NCBI RefSeq assembly: GCF_002811985.1
Contig: NZ_NPDU01000017.1
Coordinates: forward strand, 1-64,000
DNA from: Leptospira adleri
GTDB taxonomy: Bacteria; Spirochaetota; Leptospiria; Leptospirales; Leptospiraceae
DNA: 64,000 bases
Reading direction: 5' to 3'
In this document: piece by piece, positions 1 through 12,390 of the stretch
How positions within the stretch are numbered: the first letter of the stretch is position 1
Layout: each line of letters opens with the position of its first letter
Notes under the pieces: model-generated
What the model was told of the DNA's origin: nothing
Seen by the model: only the letters and a program-made list of their open reading frames with translations
Databases searched by the model: none
Position numbers and translations under genes: made by a program

Positions 1-1026
<1,026 letters not shown>

Positions 1027-1032
1027 ATTCGA

Positions 1033-2109
<1,077 letters not shown>

Positions 2110-2184
2110 GGATGAAAATGCCTTTAAAAAAACAGGACACAAACGGAGCCTGTTCTAAAACCATTTAGAAATGCCCGTTTCACT

Positions 2185-3430
<1,246 letters not shown>

Positions 3431-3453
<23 letters not shown>

Positions 3454-4147
3454 AAAAATCTACGTTCTGATTTTAGCCGGTGGAACCGGCACAAGAATGG
3501 GTTCGTCGGTTCCGAAACAATTTTTGGAATTTCAGAACGAACCGGTTCTAATTCATTCCCTCAGACGATTTCAGGATTGGGGAAAACAAAAAAGAATCGT
3601 CCTGGTTTCTCATAAAGTATCGATTCCGAAAACCGAAGAGATCTGCGCCCCTTTTTTGAGGGACGAGGATCGGATCGTGGAAGGCGGAGAAACAAGACAC
3701 GCATCGATGTTGCAGGGTCTTTCCGTTTTGGATATCGGAAACGAAGACGTCATTTTGATACACGACGCCGCGAGACCTTTCGTCTTAGGAGAAGAGTTGG
3801 ATCGTTTATGCGAAAGCGTAAGGAAGAATGGAATCGGGACGCTCGCTTCCAGAACTTCCGAAACAGTATTAGAAGAATATAATGGACTCACCGCATCGTT
3901 TCTCGACCGAGAACATATCTGGTTTATGAAAACTCCGCAAGGAATCAGAGGCGATGTCTTAAAGGAACTTTTGTCTTTTCCTTTGAATTTGATTCCCACC
4001 GATCTTTGTTCTTGGGCTTTAGGTTGCGGAAAAAAATCCGCGATTGTAGAATCTCATCCTTTCAACCTCAAGATCACTCGTAAAGAGGATTTGGAGCTCG
4101 CGGAATTCTATTCTTCCCTATTTCAAAAACTCGTCCCGGAATCTTAA
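3431..4147 (+). CDS. ispD: 2-C-methyl-D-erythritol 4-phosphate cytidylyltransferase
   Basis: A 238-residue nucleotidyltransferase of the MEP isoprenoid pathway. It transfers CMP from CTP to methylerythritol 4-phosphate. The N-terminal signature LILAGGTGTRMGSSVPKQF holds the CTP-binding glycines and lysine, and VILIHDAARPFV is the second metal/nucleotide motif. TPQGIR and a C-terminal ITRKEDLELAE stretch also match the family. Length is typical. The start lies inside the end of lysA, implying translational coupling. I do not see ispF fused to it or downstream. Confidence 0.92.
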
Positions 4148-4816
4148 AATTTGATCCGCACTTGTGCGCAGTTCGGAACCGATGATCCGACCGAATTTCA
4201 TTTCGATCGAGAATCCGTTCTAAAACCGTAAAATGTGGGAACTCCCACTGGAATTTAACGGCGGTCATTCTGTTCGAGGATGGATGAAGATCCTGAAAGG
4301 GACCGAATCTGCGGGAACTCCAAGAAGAATCAAACGGAGATCCGTCCTTTAGAAAGTTTTCGTACCGTCAAAAGGAAGAAATTGCGGGAACTCCCGCGTT
4401 TTCGTAATCGTAGAGAAGGACTCAAAGTCCACAAAACGCAGAAAGGGACGTAATTTGTAGGAACTCACACATCTTCGATGGACAAGAACTCTATCAAAAG
4501 AAATTCATTTCTTCTTTCGAGGTCGAAGACGGATTCTAAGATCGATTCTAAAAATCCCGGAAAGTTTTTTGCATTTCAGTTTCGAAAAAAGGGAAGGTTT
4601 TTTCACAAGCGAATTTCTAAAAGAGAAGTTTTGTCGGACCAAATATCGATTCTAAAAAAAACACCAAGATGTGTAGGAACTTTTACTTTCTTTTTTGACA
4701 AAGTAAATTTCCGGAAGTCGGCCTTCCAAAAGGCAAAATGGCAAGAGAAAAATTTGAAAGACCGCAGGAAGAATTGAGTTTTCTCCGGCGCCGATCGACG
4801 CCGAAGAGATTCGTTT
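4148..4816. repeat. Intergenic region carrying dispersed GGAACTC near-palindromes
   Basis: About 670 nt without a convincing gene. It holds at least five copies of a 14-nt motif built on a GGAACT core: 4235-4248 (GTGGGAACTCCCAC), 4311-4324 (right arm degenerate), 4384-4397 (GCGGGAACTCCCGC), 4457-4470 and 4673-4686. In the best copies the outer six bases are complementary around a fixed AC centre. Open frames here are short and lack family similarity or a good ribosome site, so I treat them as non-coding. Confidence 0.6.
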
Positions 4817-5281
4817 TTATTTTTTTGGAATCGGAAGGTCGTAGACGGCTTCCGCGCCTTGAAGTTTTGCACGAGACGCTTTCAAGATCAATTTTCCGGA
4901 AGTAGGAACTTTGGAAGTCGGGCAAAAGAAATGATCCGGATGCGCTTGGCATTCCAACTTCTGTTCCTTGTTCCCTTCAACGAGTTTTGCCTGAAGAGAG
5001 CTGTCTTTCATGATTGGATTTTTTAAACTCACATCCAAAAGAAGAATTTTAAAACCTTCTTTTAAAACGATGAGTTCCGTGTGAAAAGAGCCCGGCATAC
5101 GGATGGCTCCTCCGTTAGGACCGGGATGATCGTCCCCGTGCGCACGCAATCCATAACTTGCGAATATAAGAAGAATTGAAATCGCCAGTTTTGAAACCTC
5201 GGTTTTAAGGACGGAAGTATTCGTTTTTAAACTCGGAACAGAAACGTTTCCGAGAGTTTCGTTTTGAATGGAAGTTCTCAT
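4817..5281 (-). CDS. Exported protein of a copper-type locus, function unknown
   Basis: A 154-residue protein that I do not recognise. It has a hydrophobic segment (LAISILLIFASYG) at about residues 32-44 that acts as a signal peptide or anchor. A histidine/aspartate-rich stretch, HGDDHPGPNGG, follows at once and looks like a metal-binding motif. A short beta-rich domain with two cysteines follows (CQAHPDHFFC). AGGAGAG 7 nt before the ATG supports the start at 5281. It lies 25 nt downstream of the CopZ-like gene and is presumably transcribed from the same MerR-type promoter at 5554-5584, which suggests a periplasmic role in copper or another soft metal. This role is inferred from context and composition only. 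Confidence 0.7.
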   Translation of the reverse strand: MRTSIQNETLGNVSVPSLKTNTSVLKTEVSKLAISILLIFASYGLRAHGDDHPGPNGGAIRMPGSFHTELIVLKEGFKILLLDVSLKNPIMKDSSLQAKLVEGNKEQKLECQAHPDHFFCPTSKVPTSGKLILKASRAKLQGAEAVYDLPIPKK

Positions 5282-5306
5282 TTTAAATCTCTCCTTTTGT
5301 TGATTG

Positions 5307-5513
5307 TTAAACGACAGTGCTTTTGGATACGGGGTAACCGCATTCTTCGATTAGATTTGCGAGTTCTTTTTCCGAGCGTCCGCTTTTCACTCGAACGGTT
5401 TGACTTACGACATCCACGCTTACCTGAACATTCGGATCGATCGTTTTGATCGCTTTGGAAATCACGTTCGCACAACTTCCACAGGACATATTCTCCACTT
5501 GAAATTCTAACAT
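5307..5513 (-). CDS. CopZ-like heavy-metal-associated (HMA) domain protein
   Basis: A single 68-residue HMA ferredoxin-fold domain. The metal-binding loop is MSCGSC near residues 9-14, which supplies the two cysteines that hold Cu(I) or a related soft metal. The C-terminal ECGYPV is the usual closing strand of the fold. AGGAGA just before the ATG gives a good start. Small HMA proteins of this kind shuttle copper to P-type ATPases or regulators in the cytoplasm. No ATPase is present in this window. It is the first gene after the MerR-type promoter at 5554-5584 and is followed by the exported protein gene. Copper rather than zinc or mercury is inferred from the CueR-like regulator nearby. Confidence 0.88.
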   Translation of the reverse strand: MLEFQVENMSCGSCANVISKAIKTIDPNVQVSVDVVSQTVRVKSGRSEKELANLIEECGYPVSKSTVV

Positions 5514-5553
5514 TTGAATTCTCCTTGGATTCTTTTTGGAATCTTTAAGAACA

Positions 5554-5584
5554 AGGCTAAACCTTCCCTTAATGGGAAGGTCAA
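5554..5584 (-). promoter_or_regulatory. MerR-type promoter/operator for the CopZ-like operon
   Basis: Read on the minus strand, -35 TTGACC (5579-5584) and -10 TAGCCT (5554-5559) are separated by exactly 19 bp. The spacer contains the inverted repeat CCTTCCC-N4-GGGAAGG. A 19-bp spacer with a dyad inside it is the hallmark of promoters activated by MerR-family regulators. It points at the CopZ-like gene. Confidence 0.8.
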
Positions 5585-5637
5585 GGGGTGATTCCGTTTT
5601 TTTTGCGCAATGACTGATTTTTTTTGATCTTCCGATC

Positions 5638-5668
5638 TTGACCTTCCTCCAGTGGGAACCTTTAGAAT
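5638..5668 (+). promoter_or_regulatory. MerR-type promoter/operator for the ferredoxin-merR operon
   Basis: On the plus strand, -35 TTGACC (5638-5643) and -10 TAGAAT (5663-5668) again have a 19-bp spacer. The spacer starts TTCC and ends GGGAACCTT, a weaker version of the dyad in the opposite-facing promoter. It lies 27 bp before the ferredoxin start codon. The shared layout suggests that one regulator controls both directions. Confidence 0.75.
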
Positions 5669-5695
5669 TTTTCCGAAGTTGGACAAGGAGGTAGT

Positions 5696-5992
5696 ATGGG
5701 TTTTAAAATTCACTTTCCGGATCTGAATCGCAGAATCGAATCCGGGGAAAAGGAAACGATTTTAGATTCTGCTTTGAATGCGGGAATCGATCTTGCGTAT
5801 TCTTGCAGATTCGGTCGATGTGGGGTTTGTAAAATTCTTCTCTTGGGCGGAAAGGTGGAGCATCTTTCTCACGGAAAGTTTTCTTTGACGGAAGAAGAAA
5901 AGGAAGAGGGTTTTATTTTGGCTTGCAGATCCGTTCCTCTGAGCGACCTTATTCTTCCTTGGACTCATAAAAGTCCAAAAATTATATCGTGA
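5696..5992 (+). CDS. [2Fe-2S] plant-type ferredoxin
   Basis: A 98-residue ferredoxin with the cluster motif CRFGRCGVC (C-x4-C-x2-C) and a fourth cysteine in the ACRS stretch about 37 residues further on, the spacing of plant/adrenodoxin-type [2Fe-2S] domains. AAGGAGG lies 5 nt before the ATG. It carries electrons in the cytoplasm; the partner is unknown. It is the first gene behind a MerR-type promoter and is followed 10 nt later by the MerR regulator, so it probably responds to the same metal. A ferredoxin under copper-type control could help replace or repair iron-sulphur electron carriers damaged by copper, but that is inference. Confidence 0.9.
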   Translation: MGFKIHFPDLNRRIESGEKETILDSALNAGIDLAYSCRFGRCGVCKILLLGGKVEHLSHGKFSLTEEEKEEGFILACRSVPLSDLILPWTHKSPKIIS

Positions 5993-6002
5993 GAAATCGG
6001 TT

Positions 6003-6398
6003 ATGAATATCGGGGAAGTGTCCAAAAAATCCGGCGTCACCGCAAAACAAATTCGCCACTACGAAACGATCGGTCTGATTCCGAAAGCGAGAAGGGGAGA
6101 ATCCGGTTATAGAATGTATTCTTCCGATGACGTCCACATCCTTCAGTTTGTGAAGAGGGCTCGGAGTATGGGTTTTGCTCTGAAAGAAATCAAGAAGTTA
6201 GTCGGTCTTTGGAGGAATCAGAGCAGGGCAAGCTCCGATGTGAAAATTCTCGCTCTCTCTCACTTAAAAACTCTGGAAACCAAGATTGCGGAGATGAAGG
6301 AAATGGCGGATACGCTCAAGGACTTGGCGTCGCATTGCAACGGAGACCATCGCCCTCATTGTCCGATTCTAAAATCCCTTTCGAACGAGAAGGTTTGA
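6003..6398 (+). CDS. MerR-family transcriptional regulator, CueR-like
   Basis: A 131-residue regulator. The N-terminal winged helix-turn-helix (IGEVSKKSGVTAKQIRHYE, then RRGESGYRMY) is followed by a coiled-coil dimerisation helix. The C-terminal metal loop is CNGDHRPHCPIL, two cysteines seven residues apart, as in copper/silver/gold sensors of the CueR/HmrR group. MerR proteins bind the 19-bp spacer of their target promoters and untwist it when metal binds. Two such promoters lie just upstream, so this gene probably autoregulates and also drives the divergent CopZ-like operon. Cu(I) is the likely ligand, judged from the loop spacing. Confidence 0.88.
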   Translation: MNIGEVSKKSGVTAKQIRHYETIGLIPKARRGESGYRMYSSDDVHILQFVKRARSMGFALKEIKKLVGLWRNQSRASSDVKILALSHLKTLETKIAEMKEMADTLKDLASHCNGDHRPHCPILKSLSNEKV

Positions 6399-6531
6399 AA
6401 TTTTATTTGCCTCGAGCGATTGGTAATTTGTTTTCATCGGTTTCCCGAGAGGCAATTCCCAAAATGGCTGGGAAGAATTGTTTCTTTCAGCTTGACTCCG
6501 CTCGAAACTCCCAAAAATTGGAGATCTCACC

Positions 6532-6829
<298 letters not shown>

Positions 6830-7433
6830 TTGAACCTGAAAAAGTCGAACCGTGGAAGGTCGAATCGAGGCGGCTTTTCGCGAAGTTGTGGGAACTCTTA
6901 CATTCTTGGTGTTCTTTTAGGGAAAAATTATAATTCTACTCTGCAATTCTCGGAAAGTAGGAACTCCTTCGTTTTAAACTTCACAGAAAGAATCCCTCAG
7001 CGAAAGGAGTTCCCGCGTTTTCAATTCTCAAAAGAAGGAGTTCCTACTTTTTCCACTTACAAAATACATTCAACTTCGTGAGGAAGAACTCATCCAATAT
7101 ACAAGAAGAAATTCTGTTATCCAAAATTGGATCCTGATTCTTCTCCTCAATCGGATGACCAGATGGAAAGGGGAAACGGAAACGGAAACGGCAAAAGAAT
7201 GGTTTACAACGACTCAAAAATGGTCAAGAGAAGGAACGGAAATTCTCTTAGAATCCGAAGATCGTTGTTTGGGCTCGTTTTGAAAAGTGGGAACTCACTC
7301 GAATCCGCTTTACTTTTCGAGCTTCTCTCTAAATTCTGATTCTACTTTATTGAAAAGACGAAAGGAGTTCGAGCTTTCTTTTAGGCTTGGAAAGAATTCC
7401 TTCCCTTTTTGCAAAACGATCTCTTAAGACCCG
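6830..7433. repeat. Intergenic region with inverted GGAACTC motifs
   Basis: About 600 nt with no supported gene. Copies of the 14-nt motif lie at 6888-6901 (GTGGGAACTCTTAC), 6957-6970 (GTAGGAACTCCTTC), 7003-7016 (reverse), 7034-7047 (exact reverse complement of the copy at 6957) and 7287-7300. The 6957 and 7034 copies could pair into a large hairpin. A purine-rich stretch at 7165-7195 repeats GGAAACGGAAACG. Short open frames here overlap the repeats and are discounted. Confidence 0.55.
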
Positions 7434-8846
7434 ATGCTCTTTAACTCGATTCATTTTCTCGTATTCTATCCGATCGTAGCGATCTCCTATTTTCTCCTTC
7501 CGTTTCGTTTTCGATGGATTCTTCTCCTTCTTGCGAGCTGTTATTTTTATATGGCCTTTATTCCGGCCTATATTCTTATCCTCGCGTTTACGATCGTCTT
7601 GGATTACTATCTCGCGATCTGGATCGAAAACGCGCGCGGATCCAAAAGAAGAACCTTTCTCATATTGAGTCTTTCGTCGAACGTGGGAATTCTTATCTTT
7701 TTTAAATACTTCAATTTCCTTTTGGACAATACCGGAATTCTTTATAAATTTCTTTTTTCCTCGGAAATGCCGATTTCACGGCTTGAGATCATTCTTCCGA
7801 TCGGATTATCGTTTCATACGTTTCAGTCCATGGGTTATATCGTTGAAGTCTATCAGGGAAAGATCAAAGCGGAAAGACATCTGGGATACTATTGGGTTTA
7901 CGTGATGTTCTTTCCTCAGTTGGTTGCGGGTCCGATCGAAAGGGCGCATCATCTGATGACTCAGTTTCATCAGGAACACAAGATTCTTTTTCAAAACGTG
8001 GAACACGGATTGAAATATATAGTTTATGGATTCTTAATGAAGCTTTTTATCGCCGACCGTCTTTCCGTGTTCGTGGACGCGATGTACAACCAACCTTCCG
8101 AAAAGTCCGGAGCCGATCTTTTGGTCGCCACTTATTTTTTTGCATTTCAGATCTATTGCGATTTCGCGGGATATTCGAACATCGCCATCGGAACCGCGAA
8201 AATTCTGGGAATCGATTTGATGAAGAATTTCGATCGACCCTATTTTTCATCCAGCGTATCCGAATTTTGGGGACGGTGGCATATATCGCTTTCTTCCTGG
8301 TTTCGGGACTACGTCTACATTCCGTTAGGCGGAAATCGCGTGTCCACCTTCAGACATATTAGCAATCTCTTAATCGTTTTCGCTCTTTCCGGAATATGGC
8401 ACGGAGCGAATTGGACCTTCGTCGTTTGGGGACTTTTGAACGGAATTTATCTCGCTTTGGAAGTTCTCTTTCGAAGAATTTTTTCTTCGGAAAAATCGAA
8501 ACACAATTGGATCCGGGTTTTGGGATTTATTTTTACGTTTCACTGCGTTCTTTTCAGTTGGGTCTATTTCCGCGCGAGTTCCGTCGGAGTCGCGCATCTC
8601 ATTCTCGCGAGGATCTTTGATTTCTCAAACGGAGAATCCTTGGATTTGATCGTCGAATTTCAGAAAAAAGCCGGAGTTTTCGCGCTCTTTCTATTTCTTA
8701 TCCTGGAAGGAATTTTTCCTTTCTGGGAAAAAACGAAGGAAGGCTGGGGAAAATACGGAGACTGGGCCGCCGCCGGTTTGTTTGTCGTTTTGATTTTTAC
8801 GGGAGGAGTGTTCTATGGATCCAGTTTCATCTACTTCCAATTCTAA
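7434..8846 (+). CDS. MBOAT-family O-acyltransferase (AlgI-like)
   Basis: A 470-residue polytopic membrane protein with at least nine hydrophobic segments. Family landmarks are the N-terminal NSIHFLVFYPI, GLSFHTFQSMGY, the PQLVAGPIERA loop, FWGRWHISLSSWFRDYVYIPLGG, and SGIWHGANWTF with the invariant catalytic histidine near residue 322. AlgI-type MBOATs move acyl groups, usually acetyl, across the inner membrane onto extracytoplasmic polysaccharides. The gene overlaps the following SGNH/DUF1574 gene by 32 nt, and such pairs commonly work together: the MBOAT loads and the SGNH protein transfers. The acceptor glycan (capsule, LPS or peptidoglycan) is not indicated by the sequence. Confidence 0.92.
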   Translation: MLFNSIHFLVFYPIVAISYFLLPFRFRWILLLLASCYFYMAFIPAYILILAFTIVLDYYLAIWIENARGSKRRTFLILSLSSNVGILIFFKYFNFLLDNTGILYKFLFSSEMPISRLEIILPIGLSFHTFQSMGYIVEVYQGKIKAERHLGYYWVYVMFFPQLVAGPIERAHHLMTQFHQEHKILFQNVEHGLKYIVYGFLMKLFIADRLSVFVDAMYNQPSEKSGADLLVATYFFAFQIYCDFAGYSNIAIGTAKILGIDLMKNFDRPYFSSSVSEFWGRWHISLSSWFRDYVYIPLGGNRVSTFRHISNLLIVFALSGIWHGANWTFVVWGLLNGIYLALEVLFRRIFSSEKSKHNWIRVLGFIFTFHCVLFSWVYFRASSVGVAHLILARIFDFSNGESLDLIVEFQKKAGVFALFLFLILEGIFPFWEKTKEGWGKYGDWAAAGLFVVLIFTGGVFYGSSFIYFQF

Positions 8847-9780
8847 AATTCTGCGTTATGCGGGCTTTGCTATCGCGTTCCTTTTTTCAATTTTTGTATT
8901 CGATAGAATTTCCTATACACTTTTCTTTCCTCAATACGATAAGATGTTTTCGATGTATAAGAATTTCAAACCTTCGGAAGTTTTGATCGTAGGTTCGAGT
9001 CATATCCTCTGGGATTTGGATCCTTCCGTTTTGACGAAAGAATTCGGAAAACCGGTCACACTTCTGAATATACCGGGCGCCAATCTAACGCTCCGAAAAG
9101 AAATCGTCCGAGAATATTTCAGAAAGAATCAAAATCAAAAACCTTCTCTACTCGTTTTAGAAACCGATAAATTTGTCTTTCACAAAGAACGTTATCCGGA
9201 TTCGGCTTACAAATCCGTAAAAGGTTATTATCACAAGGGATTGTTTGTGGACTTCTTAGATCGAAAAGTTCCGAAAGAATCCGTTCTCGAATACTGGACG
9301 TTTCGGATCTCCCATTCTTATTCCCTCAATTCTTTTTCCCATTTTATCTTTTCAAAACTCTACGATAAATATCTTTCTTCGATTTTTGTTTGGAAATTGA
9401 ACGCGAGCGAAAAAGAAAACGAAGAAAAAATCCGGAACTGGAAGAATCAATACGAACACCTTTCTCCTCAAATCGAAAAGGATCTCGTTCAAGAACTTTA
9501 TGAAATTCTAAAGTTCGCCGGCGACAACGGAGTGAAGGTCGTACTTTTGGAAACTCCCAATTATTTCTTTTCCGAGGAAGAAAACCGGAAATACGATTCC
9601 GTTCGGAAGGAACTTATGAGAATCGCGGAGGATTCCGGTTCGGTTTACCTTCGGTTGGATCCGGGTCTTTTTGAAACGAAGTCGGAATTCTTCTTTGACG
9701 CCTCCCATCTCAATCTTTCCGGAAAGGCCGCGTATACGGATTTTTTTCAAAAGGAACTTCGGAAAAAATCACTTTTCTAA
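8815..9780 (+). CDS. DUF1574-family SGNH-like acyltransferase partner
   Basis: A 321-residue protein with one N-terminal membrane anchor (about residues 15-32, FAIAFLFSIFVF) and an extracytoplasmic SGNH-type domain. The candidate nucleophile serine is in VGSSH near residues 61-65, and the C-terminal FFDASHLNLSGK supplies the Asp-x2-His pair of the triad. The layout recalls AlgX/DltD-like proteins; the leptospiral family name is DUF1574. It overlaps the MBOAT gene by 32 nt, which implies tight co-expression and joint O-acylation of an envelope polymer. The exact start is moderately certain, since it lies inside the upstream reading frame. Confidence 0.85.
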   Translation: MDPVSSTSNSKILRYAGFAIAFLFSIFVFDRISYTLFFPQYDKMFSMYKNFKPSEVLIVGSSHILWDLDPSVLTKEFGKPVTLLNIPGANLTLRKEIVREYFRKNQNQKPSLLVLETDKFVFHKERYPDSAYKSVKGYYHKGLFVDFLDRKVPKESVLEYWTFRISHSYSLNSFSHFIFSKLYDKYLSSIFVWKLNASEKENEEKIRNWKNQYEHLSPQIEKDLVQELYEILKFAGDNGVKVVLLETPNYFFSEEENRKYDSVRKELMRIAEDSGSVYLRLDPGLFETKSEFFFDASHLNLSGKAAYTDFFQKELRKKSLF

Positions 9781-9875
9781 ATTGGAATTTTTACCCTTTC
9801 GATTTTTTCCGCTGAGAACAAAACGAGGAACGTGTCCTTATTATTCATAAGCGGACTGAATCTTGATACGAATTT

Positions 9876-9945
9876 GTCGCAACAACGACAATCCTCCGTT
9901 AAAAGCCGCGGGCCCCGCCCTGATCTAGGGTGGAGGGGAGCGGGG
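9876..9945 (-). repeat. GC-rich dispersed repeat, copy 1
   Basis: Read on the minus strand this stretch matches 30549-30628 in order: CCCCTCCA, CAGGGCGGGG, GCGG, TTTT, ACGG, GGATTGTCGT. The second copy has about 20 extra bases in the middle. The end at 9876-9889 is the dyad GTCGCAACAACGAC. Confidence 0.55.
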
Positions 9946-9953
9946 GATTAACT

Positions 9954-9987
9954 CCCTGCGACGCTCTCTAAGGATCGCGTCGCAGGG
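9954..9987. other. Strong 11-bp hairpin in a gene-free region
   Basis: CCCTGCGACGC (9954-9964) and GCGTCGCAGGG (9977-9987) are perfect complements around a 12-nt loop. Neither side has the run of T expected of an intrinsic terminator. It sits next to the GC-rich dispersed repeat in the 545-nt gap between 9781 and 10325, and the core GCGTCGC also occurs in copy 2 of that repeat. I see no gene in the gap. Confidence 0.6.
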
Positions 9988-10008
9988 AAAAACTTCGGGG
10001 GGACTTTG

Positions 10009-10040
<32 letters not shown>

Positions 10041-10325
10041 CAAGTCTCGGATATAGGAGCTCCTACAAAATTCGGATGGGCGCCTCGGTTACTTCAAAAC
10101 ACTTTTTCCAACTTGCGAGTTACGTTACGGCAAGGGAACGTTATGATTTTTCCGACGAAGCCGGCAATGGTAAAGAGGAATTAAAACTGACTTAAAGCTG
10201 TTTCGGTTCGTATCGACGGAATTTTATCGCGAAGAATCGGGAAAGAGGGAACATAGATTCGCCGGATTTTGAGAAGGGTTCGATCCGGAACCCAAAAAAG
10301 TTTTTTTGGAAAAAACTTATTTTGT

Positions 10326-10973
<648 letters not shown>

Positions 10974-11026
10974 TCGAAACTTAGAAACTGATTTCGTAGG
11001 CTATATAGAGAAGGTCAATATAAAAA

Positions 11027-11770
11027 TCAATCCTTGACTATGATGGCTCCCGATCTCAATTTTGCAGGCAGCATTTTAGAAAGGCCTTCTGCTTCTTTTT
11101 TAGACGATGCGGAGCCAAATCGTACCGTATAGTATCCGTTTCTTGATCTTTTGACGGTTGCTTTCGAATTTTTATCCTTTCCTGAAATTGATTTTTTTAA
11201 TTCGTCCGCTTTTTCTTTATCTTTAAATGCGGCGACTTGAAGAGTAAAACCGTTTGATTCTTCGTCCGAAGAAGATTTGGAAATTCGTTTCGATTTTTTT
11301 TCTTCGTTCTTCTTAACTTTTTTCGATTCCTTGGAACTTTCAGGTTCTTTGACGGATAACGTTTCCGGAAGGGATTTGTTCTCTTTTTCCACGGAAGTCG
11401 AAGGAGTTGTTCCCGACTTTTTAAACTCCACAACTTCGGTCGCGGGAGGAATATTTTTAAACGTTACGGAATCTTGAGTTTTAGAATTCGAAGGAGAATT
11501 CGTCGTCGCAGGAGGGATTTCCGTAGAAGCTACCGAGTTGTTTCCTTCCGAGGGAATTTGTCCCGGTTCGGAGAATGGAATTCCGTTTTGAACTTCTTGG
11601 TTTTTGATGTCGTTTAACGTTAAGGATTCTTCTCCCGAATTTCCTCCGTGCTTTTTTCCCACGGAAACTCCTAAGAAAAAAAACGAGAACAAAAGTCCGA
11701 GTAAGAAAAGGGAGAGAATTACAATTCTCTTATTGTCGAGATTGATCACATAAAATATTTTTTCTTTCAT
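11027..11770 (-). CDS. SPOR-domain membrane protein
   Basis: A 247-residue protein with a short cytoplasmic N-terminus, one transmembrane helix at about residues 17-37 (IVILSLFLLGLLFSFFFLG), and a long low-complexity Ser/Pro/Thr/Lys linker. A C-terminal SPOR domain runs from about residue 173 (FTLQVAAFKDKEKADELKK ... YTVRFGSASSKKEAEGL). SPOR domains bind denuded glycan strands of septal peptidoglycan, so a role in cell division or wall remodelling in the periplasm is likely. Its ATG overlaps the stop of coaE (ATGA), so it is translationally coupled to that gene, although the functions seem unrelated. Confidence 0.9.
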   Translation of the reverse strand: MKEKIFYVINLDNKRIVILSLFLLGLLFSFFFLGVSVGKKHGGNSGEESLTLNDIKNQEVQNGIPFSEPGQIPSEGNNSVASTEIPPATTNSPSNSKTQDSVTFKNIPPATEVVEFKKSGTTPSTSVEKENKSLPETLSVKEPESSKESKKVKKNEEKKSKRISKSSSDEESNGFTLQVAAFKDKEKADELKKSISGKDKNSKATVKRSRNGYYTVRFGSASSKKEAEGLSKMLPAKLRSGAIIVKD

Positions 11771-12390
11771 AACATTTTTCCTAACAGAGCGGCGTAGAGA
11801 TTTTTACATTCTTCTCTGAGTGTTTCCAAGTTCCCTCTGTTTCTAATTATATAATCGGCTCTTTTTAGCTTTTCCGAAAGAGGAAGTTGGTTTGCAATTC
11901 TTGCTAAAACGTCCTCTTTTGTCGTCCCGTCTCTTGAAATCGTTCTCAAGATCGATTCCTCCGGATCCGAATCCACGGCGACCGTCGCGTCGCAGAGTGT
12001 GTGCGCGTCGGTTTCAAAAAGAAGCGGGACTTCCCAGATCACGAGTTTCCCCGAGGCTTCCGTTTCCAAAATTTTGAGGAAGTCTTGTCTCACCCTGGGA
12101 TGAATCAGTTTGTTGAGTCCTTCCAATTTTTTCGGATCGTGAAAAACCAATTCGGCGATTTTTTTCCGATCCGGTTTTCCTTCTCCGTCGAGAATCTCCG
12201 ATCCTAAGAGTTCGATCAGTTCCCGAAGTATCGGGGTGTCCGGCGCCGTATAACGTTTGGCGAGCGGATCCGCTTGAATCGCGAATGCCCCCAACTCGGC
12301 CAAAATTTTTGTCGCGGTGCTCTTCCCGCCTCCGATCATTCCGGTAATTCCGACCAAAAAGGCCTTTTTTGCGGAATTCGAACTCTGCAT
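11767..12390 (-). CDS. coaE: Dephospho-CoA kinase
   Basis: The protein has 207 residues from MQSSNSAKKAFLVG. An in-frame upstream start at 12468 would add 26 residues unlike the family and is rejected. The P-loop GMIGGGKST near the N-terminus, the ADPLAKRY segment, HPRVRQDF and the core VWEVPLLFE are diagnostic. The enzyme phosphorylates the ribose 3' hydroxyl of dephospho-CoA with ATP, the last step of coenzyme A synthesis in the cytoplasm. The stop codon overlaps the SPOR gene start. A hairpin (AACGGACTT/AAGTCCGTT, 12457-12475) lies 67 nt upstream of the start codon. Confidence 0.93.
   Translation of the reverse strand: MQSSNSAKKAFLVGITGMIGGGKSTATKILAELGAFAIQADPLAKRYTAPDTPILRELIELLGSEILDGEGKPDRKKIAELVFHDPKKLEGLNKLIHPRVRQDFLKILETEASGKLVIWEVPLLFETDAHTLCDATVAVDSDPEESILRTISRDGTTKEDVLARIANQLPLSEKLKRADYIIRNRGNLETLREECKNLYAALLGKML

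Noticed and set aside
4235..4686. Possible CRISPR array from evenly recurring GGAACTC units
   Set aside because: Repeats are only 14 nt, spacing is irregular, arms vary, and no cas genes are present.
4478..4777. Open frame of 99 codons on the plus strand
   Set aside because: It is rich in Lys/Arg/Ser with no family resemblance or ribosome site, and it runs across GGAACT motif copies.
9954..9987. Terminator call for the strong hairpin
   Set aside because: No T tract follows on either strand, and no gene ends close by.
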